Assembly: GCF_003182255.1 (NCBI RefSeq)
Contig: NZ_QGTQ01000002.1
Coordinates: 358,767-422,766 of the forward strand
Origin: Paenibacillus cellulosilyticus
GTDB lineage: Bacteria > Bacillota > Bacilli > Paenibacillales > Paenibacillaceae
Length of the DNA stretch: 64,000 bases
Direction of reading: 5' to 3'
Shown here: positions 42,648-50,001 of the stretch, piece after piece
Numbering within the stretch: position 1 is the first letter of the stretch
Layout: each line of letters opens with the position of its first letter
Notes under the pieces: model-generated
What the model was told of the DNA's origin: nothing
Database searches by the model: none
What the model saw: the letters and a program-made list of their open reading frames with translations, nothing else
Position numbers and translations under genes: made by a program

Positions 42648-43598
42648 TTAGTTCGTTCCTTCCTGAAGGTAAAGTTCCAGCCGCCGCAGATCATCCGGCA
42701 GCGCTGCTGTCCATTTCATCCGCTCTCGTGTAATGGGATGCGTGAATGCGATTGATTCCGCATGAAGCGCCTGTCTGCCGGCCGCTTCGTCCATCTCGCC
42801 AAGTCCCTCATCCGGCCCATACATCTCATCACCAATAAGCGGACATCCAATATGCTTCATATGTACTCGAATTTGATGCGTCCGTCCCGTCTCCAGCTTC
42901 AGCCGAACACAAGCAGCCTTCCCATCGCCATATACAGCCGCAGTCTCATAATGCGTCACGGAGGCGTAGCCGTCTGGGGTTACGATACGAAGATGCGGCC
43001 GCTCGGGGTCCCGATCAATCGGTCCAGTGACTGTACCGGCAGACGGCTCGGGCCGATTATGCACGAATGCCAAATACCGCTTCTCGATCTCATCAGCCTG
43101 CAGCTGTTCGGACAGCTGCTGATGCACATACGGCGTCTTCGCGATAACGACGAGTCCCGACGTATGCTCATCCAACCGATGAATCGGGCGAAACCGTACG
43201 ATCTCGCCCTTCTCCGCCCAATAATGAACGACGCCGTTCGCAAGCGTCCCTGTATAATGTCCATGCGTCGGATGCACGATAATTCCTGCCGGCTTGTTGA
43301 CGATCAGCAGATCATCGTCCTCGAACACAACTTCAATCGGTAAGGGCTCGGGCAAAATATCGTCGGAATACTCCTTCTCCATCCGAATCGTCACTACATC
43401 TCCGGTATGCACGCGATCAGAGGTGTAGACTCGTTTCCCATTCACGGTCAAGCCCAGCTCTGTCAGCTTAAGCTTCGACAGCAGTTTACGCGATACGCCA
43501 AGCCTGCGCTCCAGAATCGTCCGCACCTGCATGCCGTCTTCCCGTTCCGTTGCCGTTACCGAGAGCGGTTTATAATAATCTTGTTCCCATTCGCTCAT
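42648..43598 (-). CDS. RluA-family 23S rRNA pseudouridine synthase
   Basis: A 316-residue pseudouridine synthase. The N-terminal S4 domain (about 25-80: LSKLKLTELGLTVNGKRVYTSD) binds RNA. The catalytic motif HRLDEHTSGLVVIAKT contains the nucleophilic Asp; later LETGRTHQIRVHMKHIG is the family's RTHQIR block. It isomerises uridines in 23S rRNA or tRNA. Its ATG overlaps the pduO stop (ATGA, 4 bases), so translation is coupled. Confidence 0.92.
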   Translation of the reverse strand: MSEWEQDYYKPLSVTATEREDGMQVRTILERRLGVSRKLLSKLKLTELGLTVNGKRVYTSDRVHTGDVVTIRMEKEYSDDILPEPLPIEVVFEDDDLLIVNKPAGIIVHPTHGHYTGTLANGVVHYWAEKGEIVRFRPIHRLDEHTSGLVVIAKTPYVHQQLSEQLQADEIEKRYLAFVHNRPEPSAGTVTGPIDRDPERPHLRIVTPDGYASVTHYETAAVYGDGKAACVRLKLETGRTHQIRVHMKHIGCPLIGDEMYGPDEGLGEMDEAAGRQALHAESIAFTHPITRERMKWTAALPDDLRRLELYLQEGTN

Positions 43599-44173
43599 GA
43601 CTTGTCGCGCGTCTTGAATACATTCGCACTGCGTACATATTCGGTATCCGGCACACCAAGCAGCGCATTCGCTGCACGTGCAGCCGCGAAGAAATAATCG
43701 GACAATCGGTTCATATATTTGAGTGGCTCAGCAGGAATAGGATGTGAGGAAGACAACGTCACGATGCGGCGCTCTGCGCGTCTGCACACCGTCCGGCACA
43801 CATGCAGCGTTGCCGACAATTCGCTTCCCCCTGGCAAAATAAAGCGCTGAATCGCTGGTGCAGCATCCGTATGCGCATCAATCCACTGCTCTAGACGTTC
43901 CGTCATCTCCGCCGTTACCTTGTAATGCTGCTCCGCCGGGATTGCAAAAGCCAAATCAGAGCCGCAGTCGAACAGCTCCTGCTGAATTTCGACAAGCTCA
44001 GCCGCAAGCGCTTGCGTCGCAGCTGTTGAAGCCGCCTGCGCAGCTGCGATACCGACGAAGCTGTTCAGCTCGTCGACTGTCCCATACGCCTCCACATGCG
44101 GATCGTCCTTGAGCACTCGGCCGCCCTTCATCGATGTTTTGCCGCTATCGCCTGTTCTTGTATAAAGCTTCAC
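43595..44173 (-). CDS. pduO: ATP:cob(I)alamin adenosyltransferase, PduO type
   Basis: A 192-residue adenosyltransferase that makes adenosylcobalamin. The ATP site reads KLYTRTGDSGKTSMKGG, followed by DELNSFVG, and FILPGGSELSATLHVCRTVCRRAER (the PduO Arg/Glu signature). A five-helix bundle trimer is expected. GTG is the start and overlaps the TGA of the lipoprotein gene by four bases (GTGA). The operon's other members do not require B12 by themselves. Confidence 0.93.
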   Translation of the reverse strand: MKLYTRTGDSGKTSMKGGRVLKDDPHVEAYGTVDELNSFVGIAAAQAASTAATQALAAELVEIQQELFDCGSDLAFAIPAEQHYKVTAEMTERLEQWIDAHTDAAPAIQRFILPGGSELSATLHVCRTVCRRAERRIVTLSSSHPIPAEPLKYMNRLSDYFFAAARAANALLGVPDTEYVRSANVFKTRDKS

Positions 44174-44715
44174 GGATTGACCATTCCTTTCATCGCTTGC
44201 TGAGAGAGCGCAAGATCTGGCGCATTCGTCGGTATGATGAGGAACAGGTCATCTGGCACGAAGCCTGCTTTCTTGAACATCTCCGCTTGCTTCACCGGAA
44301 TGCCATAGAGATGTTTCTCCTGCACTTCTTCATCATTCTCTTTGTACACCGTGCCCGTCATAACGCCGTCTGGGTAATCCTCTGCCTTGAACAAATCGTC
44401 AAGCGGTTGACCGCCGCCTTCTCCGACCATGGACACGAAATCGCTCTTCGGAATGACGAGAATACCATGCTCACCTGCAATATATTCAACGATCAGCTTC
44501 TGCGCGTTATAGATTGGGCTGCCATATACTTCTACCGTCTTATCGCCCATCTTCTCCTGCAGATTCGTCTTAATCGATTGCGTCACCGAATCCGGCATCC
44601 CCGTCTCCGGAATCATAAATACAGATAAATCCGCCTTATTCCCGCATCCAGTCAACAGTGCAGCAGCTAGCAGCATCGTCGAGAGCGCTGCGCCCCATTT
44701 GGTCTTCCTTTTCAT
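44170..44715 (-). CDS. Predicted lipoprotein, unknown
   Basis: A 181-residue lipoprotein: signal peptide KRKTKWGAALSTMLLAAALL and lipobox LTGC, mature part starting CGNKADLSVFMIPETGMPDS. No domain is recognised; LIVEYIAGEHGILVIPKSDF and KQAEMFKKAGFVPDDLFLIIPTN are the clearest hydrophobic blocks. Start is uncertain: ATG at 44715 follows GGAGGGG at 15 bases, and TTG codons lie closer. First gene of a tightly overlapping operon with pduO, rluA, arsC-like and an aminotransferase. Confidence 0.7.
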   Translation of the reverse strand: MKRKTKWGAALSTMLLAAALLTGCGNKADLSVFMIPETGMPDSVTQSIKTNLQEKMGDKTVEVYGSPIYNAQKLIVEYIAGEHGILVIPKSDFVSMVGEGGGQPLDDLFKAEDYPDGVMTGTVYKENDEEVQEKHLYGIPVKQAEMFKKAGFVPDDLFLIIPTNAPDLALSQQAMKGMVNP

Positions 44716-44779
44716 CCTCAACAACTCGTTCCCCTCCAAATCAGACTGTCTCTACTATACCATAAACGTGGATGAGCCC

Positions 44780-44811
44780 AAAAAAAAGAAACGCCCCTAA
44801 AAGGGGCGATT
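44780..44811 (-). terminator. Terminator of the Spo0E-like gene
   Basis: Minus-strand CGCCCC and GGGGCG around TTTTA, followed by TTTCTTTTTTT. Confidence 0.85.
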
Positions 44812-44814
44812 GGT

Positions 44815-45072
44815 TCATGCTCTTAAACTGCACGAGTAATGCATATACTCGTTGATCTTCACATCGAGTTGACGACTGAGGTCGATTACGAGCTCCGATT
44901 GAAAGGTGGCCTGCTCCCTATACATACGTTCCATCGCATTACGTAATACGAATATCTCTTGTTCCAGAACCTGCAAGGTCAGGGACAGCGTTCGCGTCGA
45001 ATGACTACTACGTTGACTGGATTGCGCCAGAGTAGTCTCTGCTCGCGTTAGCTCTTTCTCCGCTACCGTCAA
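44815..45072 (-). CDS. Spo0E-like aspartyl-phosphate phosphatase
   Basis: An 85-residue protein. The C-terminal helical pair is Spo0E-like: LQVLEQEIFVLRNAMERMY, then SELVIDLSRQLDVKINEYMH, containing the SxxLDxxINxY signature of phosphatases that dephosphorylate Spo0A-P. The start is TTG at 45072 because AAAGGAGGGAAAGCA precedes it; the longer ATG frame has no site. Likely a sporulation-delaying phosphatase. Divergence of the N-terminal 35 residues (TTLAQSSQRSSHSTRT) is unusual. An inverted repeat lies at its promoter. Confidence 0.72.
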   Translation of the reverse strand: MTVAEKELTRAETTLAQSSQRSSHSTRTLSLTLQVLEQEIFVLRNAMERMYREQATFQSELVIDLSRQLDVKINEYMHYSCSLRA

Positions 45073-45100
45073 TGCTTTCCCTCCTTTGGCTCTGATTATA

Positions 45101-45135
45101 AATTTAACAGTTATTTGTAAAGCCACTGTTAAATT
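45101..45135. promoter_or_regulatory. Inverted repeat upstream of the Spo0E-like gene
   Basis: AATTTAACAGT and ACTGTTAAATT form perfect 11-bp arms around a 13-base centre. It lies just downstream of a candidate promoter (TTGACT-17-TTTGAT, minus strand, 45166-45138), so it could be a repressor operator or an RNA hairpin. Confidence 0.5.
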
Positions 45136-45199
45136 ATATCAAACAGATCCTCGGATGGATAGTCAACATTTATGTTATTTATAAGGTTATTGTTAACTA

Positions 45200-46414
45200 T
45201 TAGCCTTCATTTCGTACGCGTTCTACGAATTTGCCGATACGTTCGATTGCTTCGTTTAACTGCGACACGCTTGTCGCGTACGAGCACCGCAGATGTCCTT
45301 CGCCACCAAGCCCGAATACATTGCCCGGCACTGCAGCAACGTTGCCTTCTGTGAGCAGACGTTCCGCGAATACTTCAGAAGACAGCCCAGTCGATTTAAC
45401 CGATGGGAATGCGTAGAAAGCACCTTGCGGCTCATGGCACTCAAGCCCAATCTCGCGGAAGCCCTTCACGACGAGACGGCGGCGCTGATTGTACGATTCG
45501 ATCATCCGCTCCATCTCTTCCATCCCGTTCGTCAGCGCTTCAAGCGCTGCGACTTGCCCCATGATTGGTGCGCACATAACCGTGTATTGGTGTATACGAA
45601 GCATTGCCGATATAATTTCCGGATGCCCGCAAGCATAGCCCATCCGCCAGCCTGTCATCGCGAACGCCTTGGAGAAGCCGCTTACGAGAATCGTCCGGTC
45701 ACGCATACCTGGCATTGCCGCGAAGCTCACATGCTTCTGTCCATAGGACAGCTCGGCATAGATTTCGTCGGAAATAACGATCAGATCATTCTCTTCGACG
45801 AGCTTCGCAATTGGCAGCCAGTCGTCGTACGTCATAACGCCGCCCGTCGGATTGCTCGGATAGCACAAAATAAGCACCTTGGATCGCGGCGTAATCGCTG
45901 CCTTCAGCTGCTCTGCACGAAGCTTAAATGCGTCTTGCGCTAACGTCTCGATCCCTACCGCTACACCACCGGTCAGCGTCGTAATCGGAGAGTACGAAAT
46001 GTAGCAAGGCTCTGGAATCAAGATTTCATCGCCAGGTGCAATGAGCGCACGCAGCGCCAAGTCGATTGCTTCACTGCCGCCAACCGTAACGAGAATTTCA
46101 TCCGCAGGATTATACGTTACGTTGAAGCGGTCATTCAGATAGCCGCCAATCGCCTCCCGAAGCTCGGGCATACCTGCGTTGGACGTATATTGCGTCTTGC
46201 CATTCTCCAGCGAAGCGACGCAAGCATCGCGAACATGCCATGGCGTGACAAAATCCGGTTCGCCAACGCCGAGTGTAATAACGTCCTTGCGTCCGCTAAC
46301 CAAATCAAAAAAGCGCCGAATGCCTGACGGCTTCAGCGAACGTGCCTGCGGCGCCAAATAATCTGCAAATGAAGCGCGCCGATTAACCGGCGCAGTCTGC
46401 TGTTCGTTAATCAT
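45200..46414 (-). CDS. alaT: Alanine/aspartate-type aminotransferase (AlaT/PatA-like)
   Basis: A 404-residue class I aminotransferase, cytoplasmic. ITLGVGEPDFVTP, SNAGMPELREA, CYPSNPTGG, ISDEIYAELSY and SGFSKAFAMTGWRMGY (Schiff-base Lys) are the usual blocks, and HLRCSYATS supplies the substrate-carboxylate Arg. Thirteen bases after the Lrp-type gene, matching the Bacillus alaR-alaT (yugG-yugH) pair in which AlaT makes alanine from pyruvate. AAAGGGTG precedes the ATG. Confidence 0.88.
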   Translation of the reverse strand: MINEQQTAPVNRRASFADYLAPQARSLKPSGIRRFFDLVSGRKDVITLGVGEPDFVTPWHVRDACVASLENGKTQYTSNAGMPELREAIGGYLNDRFNVTYNPADEILVTVGGSEAIDLALRALIAPGDEILIPEPCYISYSPITTLTGGVAVGIETLAQDAFKLRAEQLKAAITPRSKVLILCYPSNPTGGVMTYDDWLPIAKLVEENDLIVISDEIYAELSYGQKHVSFAAMPGMRDRTILVSGFSKAFAMTGWRMGYACGHPEIISAMLRIHQYTVMCAPIMGQVAALEALTNGMEEMERMIESYNQRRRLVVKGFREIGLECHEPQGAFYAFPSVKSTGLSSEVFAERLLTEGNVAAVPGNVFGLGGEGHLRCSYATSVSQLNEAIERIGKFVERVRNEG

Positions 46415-46427
46415 GCCTTATCACCCT

Positions 46428-46919
46428 TTATGGCGAAATCATCAAGCGCTGGTCACCAACGGATTCGTCGAAGATGATGCCGTCCTGCTTGTATTTTTTT
46501 AGAATGAAAAATGTTTTCGTGGAAAGCACCAAATCGATTGGCGACAGCTTGTTGGACACGAAAGAAGCAACTTCCTTCAGTGTCTTGCCTTCAACCTCAA
46601 CAAGGAGATCATAAGCACCGGACATGAGGTAGACCGATTTCACTTCCGGATACAAGTAGATGCGCTCTGCAATCCCCTCAAAGCCACGGCCGCGCTCAGG
46701 CGTAATCTGTACCTCGATCAATGCGGTTACGGTTTCGTCGTGCACCTTGCTCCAGTTCACAACGGCTGCATATTTCACGATCAGATGGTCATTCTCCATC
46801 TCAGCGATTTCACGCTTTACTACGTCGACTTGAACATCCAACATCGTCGCAATCAGCTCTGCATCTCGACGGGCGTCTTCCTTCAGCAAGTCCAATATTT
46901 TCATTTTCAAATCGCTCAT
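46428..46919 (-). CDS. alaR: Lrp/AsnC-family regulator (AlaR-like)
   Basis: A 163-residue Lrp-type regulator. The helix-turn-helix (about 1-60: KMKILDLLKEDARRDAELIATML) is followed by the RAM ligand-binding domain (about 75-150) with VTALIEVQITPERGRGFEGIA and VKSVYLMSGAYDLLVEVEG. In Bacillus, AlaR activates the adjacent alaT, and the arrangement here is the same. Start at 46919 is chosen with AAGGAG 8 bases upstream; a GTG two codons earlier is possible. Expected to sense amino acids. Confidence 0.87.
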   Translation of the reverse strand: MSDLKMKILDLLKEDARRDAELIATMLDVQVDVVKREIAEMENDHLIVKYAAVVNWSKVHDETVTALIEVQITPERGRGFEGIAERIYLYPEVKSVYLMSGAYDLLVEVEGKTLKEVASFVSNKLSPIDLVLSTKTFFILKKYKQDGIIFDESVGDQRLMISP

Positions 46920-46993
46920 CGTCACAGCTCCTTCAAACCTTTCTTCCGATATATAAAATTAATATTACAATGAATCCGTTCCGACTGCAAAAC

Positions 46994-47045
46994 AAAAAAC
47001 AGCAGTCTCCTACGTCTGTAACGCGAGACGAAGAAGAGACTGCTG
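46994..47045 (-). terminator. Terminator of the CotF-type gene
   Basis: Minus strand: CAGCAGTCTC pairs with GAGACTGCTG, an inner CGTCT/AGACG helix, then T6. Confidence 0.85.
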
Positions 47046-47051
47046 CACCGG

Positions 47052-47450
47052 TTAACTGTAGAAAACAGGCGGCTGCTGAGCCTGCTGCTGCGGGATATGC
47101 GCCACATTGGGCCGGCTCGTGTAATAGACCGATTGCTGTGCAATACCACTGAGCTTCTGCTGAACGAATTGATTCGTTTTTTGCAGCGTCTGATCGTACT
47201 GCTTACCTTGTTTATCGATCTCTTGGCGAAGCGCTGGAGACGATGTGTTATACATTTGCTGACTTTGCATAGTAGTGAACAGCTGCCCTTGCATGTTCAA
47301 TGTGCTATTCGTCAGATCTGTGAACAACTTCCGAATCTCAGGACATGTTGACTCCGTAGCCGCTGTAGCGTACTCCCGAACGACCCGCTTCAGATCGGAC
47401 AGAATGACGCTTGCCAAATCCTCGTCTGGCAAAATCGATTGATGGTGCAT
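47052..47450 (-). CDS. Spore coat protein, CotF family
   Basis: A 132-residue protein. A CotF-like helical region (DEDLASVILSDLKRVVREYATAAT, then CPEIRKLFTDLTNSTLNMQ) is followed by a Gln/Ser-rich tail (QSVYYTSRPNVAHIPQQQAQ). The family assembles in the inner or outer coat of spores. AGGAGGG lies before the ATG. It overlaps no gene and follows a small coat gene on the same strand, so both are likely expressed late in sporulation in the mother cell. Confidence 0.75.
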   Translation of the reverse strand: MHHQSILPDEDLASVILSDLKRVVREYATAATESTCPEIRKLFTDLTNSTLNMQGQLFTTMQSQQMYNTSSPALRQEIDKQGKQYDQTLQKTNQFVQQKLSGIAQQSVYYTSRPNVAHIPQQQAQQPPVFYS

Positions 47451-47477
47451 TCGATACCCTCCTGTTCCTTAAGGCGA

Positions 47478-47702
47478 TTATTGCTGAGGCTGAGTTGGTG
47501 CTGCATTAGAATGCTGATGCAGGGCTTGCAGCAGTGTTTGATAGTGCTGTTGGTGCGTTGCAATGAACTGCTGTGCGACTTGAACGAGAGCCTGATTCGA
47601 GCTGGACGAAGCGAGAACAGCATTTTGCTTCAGCAGAAGGTCCTCATTCGACATCGAATCGGCAATATACTCTAGCTCTTTAGCCGTAATCGGTTGTACC
47701 AT
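47478..47702 (-). CDS. Small spore coat-type protein
   Basis: A 74-residue Gln/Ala/Ser-rich protein: a helical part (QPITAKELEYIADSMSNEDLLLK) then TLLQALHQHSNAAPTQPQQ. It precedes a CotF-type gene by 27 bases and has the same helical start, so the two are probably partners from a duplication. Start at 47702 is preceded by GGGAGGG; the longer frame to 47810 is not supported. Function inferred only from context. Confidence 0.6.
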   Translation of the reverse strand: MVQPITAKELEYIADSMSNEDLLLKQNAVLASSSSNQALVQVAQQFIATHQQHYQTLLQALHQHSNAAPTQPQQ

Positions 47703-47780
47703 TGCTATCCCTCCCTTGCTTTTTTGCAACCTACTGTATTGTGTCCCGATTATTTCTCTAATATGTAAAATCCAACTAAC

Positions 47781-47836
47781 AAAAAGACAAAAGAAAGTCC
47801 GTCCCCACACGATGCTTGCAGGGACTTGAACTTTCT
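47781..47836 (-). terminator. Terminator of the DUF2642-type gene
   Basis: Minus strand AGAAAGT..GTCCC pairs with GGGAC..ACTTTCT, followed by TTTGTCTTTTTG. Confidence 0.65.
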
Positions 47837-47848
47837 TAGGTTGACGCT

Positions 47849-48523
47849 TTATGGAAGATGGATCGTCTTCACGTGATCGAGATGGAGATACACCGAGTTT
47901 CCTCCGGCAGTGGCAAGCTCAACCATATTCTGATCTACATTCTTCAGAACGCCGATTTTGTTCGGATTCTCACCTAGATCCAGAATAACGAACTCCCCAA
48001 CCAGCTTGCGAAGCTGTTGATCAAATGTACGCGCAAGTGTAAGTGGTGATGGCTTCAGCGGAAATTGTTCAGGAGTCAGTGTATATGGCGTCACATTCGG
48101 GCTGTATGGAATCAGATATTTCAAGTGCGTGAGCGAAACGATAACGGAATGATATACAGGTGAATAGAAAACGAAGAAGTCGTTCATCACACTTGTCAAA
48201 TAACCATGTATCGATTGATTGCCTGTAATGTACAGCTCAGAGAACATGCCCTTGGCATTCATAAGCGTCTTGCGGTAAGAAATCGTATCATTCGCCTGCT
48301 CGAATGGGGTTTCTGGAACTTCAAAGGTCATGTTGGAAGCGTCTTGCGTATTGGCCGCTCTCATCTGTTGAAGATGGATGATCGGCACATAAACGAACTG
48401 CTGGCTATTGTGGATGACAAGTATATCCTGCCCCATATCAACGAGCTTGCCCCGCAGTGTTGACGATTTACCCGAAATATCGAGGTCGATCAGACTATTC
48501 ATTAACGGATGCTGCTGCTTCAT
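47849..48523 (-). CDS. Spore coat-type protein with DUF2642-like domains
   Basis: A 224-residue protein built of repeated small beta domains. Each ends in a hydrophobic-Leu/Lys-hydrophobic strand: LRGKLVDMGQDILVIHNSQQFV with IIHLQQM, LTSVMNDFFVFYSPVYHSVIV with LTHLKYL, and LVGEFVILDLGENPNKIGVL with LDHVKTI. This is the DUF2642/CotB-type architecture. It lies directly downstream of the CotB-like gene on the same strand. No signal peptide. AAAGGAGG precedes the ATG. Confidence 0.7.
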   Translation of the reverse strand: MKQQHPLMNSLIDLDISGKSSTLRGKLVDMGQDILVIHNSQQFVYVPIIHLQQMRAANTQDASNMTFEVPETPFEQANDTISYRKTLMNAKGMFSELYITGNQSIHGYLTSVMNDFFVFYSPVYHSVIVSLTHLKYLIPYSPNVTPYTLTPEQFPLKPSPLTLARTFDQQLRKLVGEFVILDLGENPNKIGVLKNVDQNMVELATAGGNSVYLHLDHVKTIHLP

Positions 48524-48645
48524 CGAATACTGCCCCTCCTTTCACGCTCAATAGTCGTACGCCTATGAGGAGTGCTGTGACGAAAAGCCGAGTCGGAACG
48601 GTTACCCATCCGGCCCGGCTTACGTTCACCGGCACTTCGCGGAAG

Positions 48646-49293
48646 TTAACGGCCTACGCGCCGTTTGAGGGCTTTCTTCACTGCTACTGGAGCTACTGGT
48701 TTAAGAGCTGGTGCGTTCGAAGCGCCGGCTGTGCCGCCGCCCGTGCCGCTGGAGCGTTTTTTCTCGAGTTTGATCGATTTGATATGGTCGATGAAGATAT
48801 CTACTTTCTTGTGATCGGATACGACGAGGATACGGTCACCCGATACTTCAGCCAGGAAGCCTTCTACTTTCTCAGGGCCGCCCCAGTTCACTTGCACGAA
48901 CTTCTGGTTCAGCGCTCTAAGGACACCGCGGAAGTTATCGGCTTGGACGAAAGCTTTCGTACCTCTCGAGCCTCCCGAACGGCCGCCTGTTCCTGTGCCT
49001 GTACCGCCTGTACGGGAACCTCCCGTGCTGCCATGGCTGCCATCCAAGTCAGTGATCGATTTGATGTGATTTCTTTTGACATAAACGACGCCTTCAGAAG
49101 TTCCAACAACCAGGTAGTCGCTTTTTACTGCCAGAAGTTTGCCGAAGATAGAGTCTGGGCCGCCGCGGTTGATTTTCACTTGCTCACCGACAAGAGCTTC
49201 CAGGAAGTTAGCATTGCCGGCCGATCTTTGCGAACGATGGGAACGATGTGGGTGATGGCCTTTATTGCAGTTGTTATAGTTCCAATACATCAT
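48646..49293 (-). CDS. cotB: CotB-like spore coat protein
   Basis: A 215-residue protein homologous to Bacillus CotB. Two CotB domains: residues about 28-80 (VKINRGGPDSIFGKLLAVKSD, then YVKRNHIKSITD) and about 118-175 (VQVNWGGPEKVEGFLAEVSGD, then IFIDHIKSIKLEK). A Gly/Ser/Arg/Thr linker (residues about 84-112, containing GGRSGGSRG) joins them, and the C-terminus is basic (VKKALKRRVGR). CotB is a CotH kinase substrate in Bacillus. GGAGGG precedes the ATG. It is divergent from a GSR-repeat gene that precedes cotH. Confidence 0.8.
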   Translation of the reverse strand: MMYWNYNNCNKGHHPHRSHRSQRSAGNANFLEALVGEQVKINRGGPDSIFGKLLAVKSDYLVVGTSEGVVYVKRNHIKSITDLDGSHGSTGGSRTGGTGTGTGGRSGGSRGTKAFVQADNFRGVLRALNQKFVQVNWGGPEKVEGFLAEVSGDRILVVSDHKKVDIFIDHIKSIKLEKKRSSGTGGGTAGASNAPALKPVAPVAVKKALKRRVGR

Positions 49294-49600
49294 AGGATAA
49301 TTCCCTCCAAAAAATTGTTAGATAGATAGAAACCAGACGAACCAATTAAGAGCAACCGACTTGACATCACGTTACGATCAACTGCTCGCTTGCACCTGCA
49401 AGCCTGTAAGTTCTGCATCCCTCCATTACCGTCTTAGGTTCATCTATCCTTGGTGACGATTTGTAATATATCTATATGTATCTCGTATAGTAGCGGTACT
49501 AGATTAATATCCATTTTTAGTAGATTGGACGAACTTCCTGTCGCGATTGCTAGATTCGGTTCATAGATTACACCATGTTCAATTAAGGGAGGAATTGCTA
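49294..49600. promoter_or_regulatory. Divergent control region of cotB-like and GSR-repeat genes
   Basis: A 307-base non-coding stretch. On the plus strand CATAGATTA at 49562-49570 fits the sigma-K -10 pattern CATAnnnTA, 30 bases before the GSR-repeat ATG; no matching -35 AC element is clear. Nothing else is evident except short AT-rich blocks (TATATCTATATG near 49469). Confidence 0.35.
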
Positions 49601-49879
49601 ATGGCATCTTACAAAGCTGGCAAAAAGGATTGGGGCTCTTGGGGTGAAGTAAACCAAGGCTCCGGCGGATCGCAAGGCGGACGTTCGGGAGGATCGGGTG
49701 GTTCTGGCGGTCGCTCCGGCGGATCCGGTGGCTCGGGAGGCCGTTCTGGCGGCTCAGGCGGTCGCTCGGGTGGATCTGGTGGTTCTGGGGGCCGCTCCGG
49801 CGGATCGGGTGGCTCGGGAGGCCGTTCTGGCGGCTCAGGTGGATCAGGCGGACGCTCCGGCGGATCCGGTGGCGTGTAA
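49601..49879 (+). CDS. Gly/Ser/Arg tandem-repeat protein, CotG-like
   Basis: A 92-residue protein. Head: MASYKAGKKDWGSWGEVNQG (residues 1-20). Then seven tandem units of GGRSGGSGGS, the third shortened by three residues, ending GGV. It is Ser/Arg-rich, unstructured and basic, like CotG-type spore-coat proteins that serve as CotH substrates. GGGAGG precedes the ATG. It lies 122 bases upstream of cotH and is divergent from cotB-like. An intrinsic terminator follows at 49950. CotG identity rests on composition and context. Confidence 0.65.
   Translation: MASYKAGKKDWGSWGEVNQGSGGSQGGRSGGSGGSGGRSGGSGGSGGRSGGSGGRSGGSGGSGGRSGGSGGSGGRSGGSGGSGGRSGGSGGV
49685..49873 (+). repeat. 30-bp tandem repeats coding for GGRSGGSGGS units
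   Basis: Seven units of about 30 bp (one of 21 bp). Third-codon positions vary (GGC/GGA/GGT), so the units are not exact copies and recombination is not very recent. Confidence 0.85.
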
Positions 49880-49949
49880 CGGAATCGGACAACCCCAATC
49901 GTTCATTCCAGTGACGTGACAAGCGCCTCAAGCATAGAGTAATTAGCAC

Positions 49950-49978
49950 AAAAGCCTATTGATACCAATAGGCTTTTT
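49950..49978 (+). terminator. Terminator of the GSR-repeat gene
   Basis: AAAGCCTATTG pairs with CAATAGGCTTT around ATAC, followed by TTTT. It separates the GSR-repeat gene from cotH. Confidence 0.85.
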
Positions 49979-50001
49979 ACTTTGGCCTCGGAGGTGCACG
50001 A

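Noticed and set aside
49440-49949. 169-residue minus-strand frame over the GSR-repeat gene
   Set aside because: Repetitive Arg/Ser/His composition is the antisense of the GGRSGGSGGS repeats; no ribosome-binding site.
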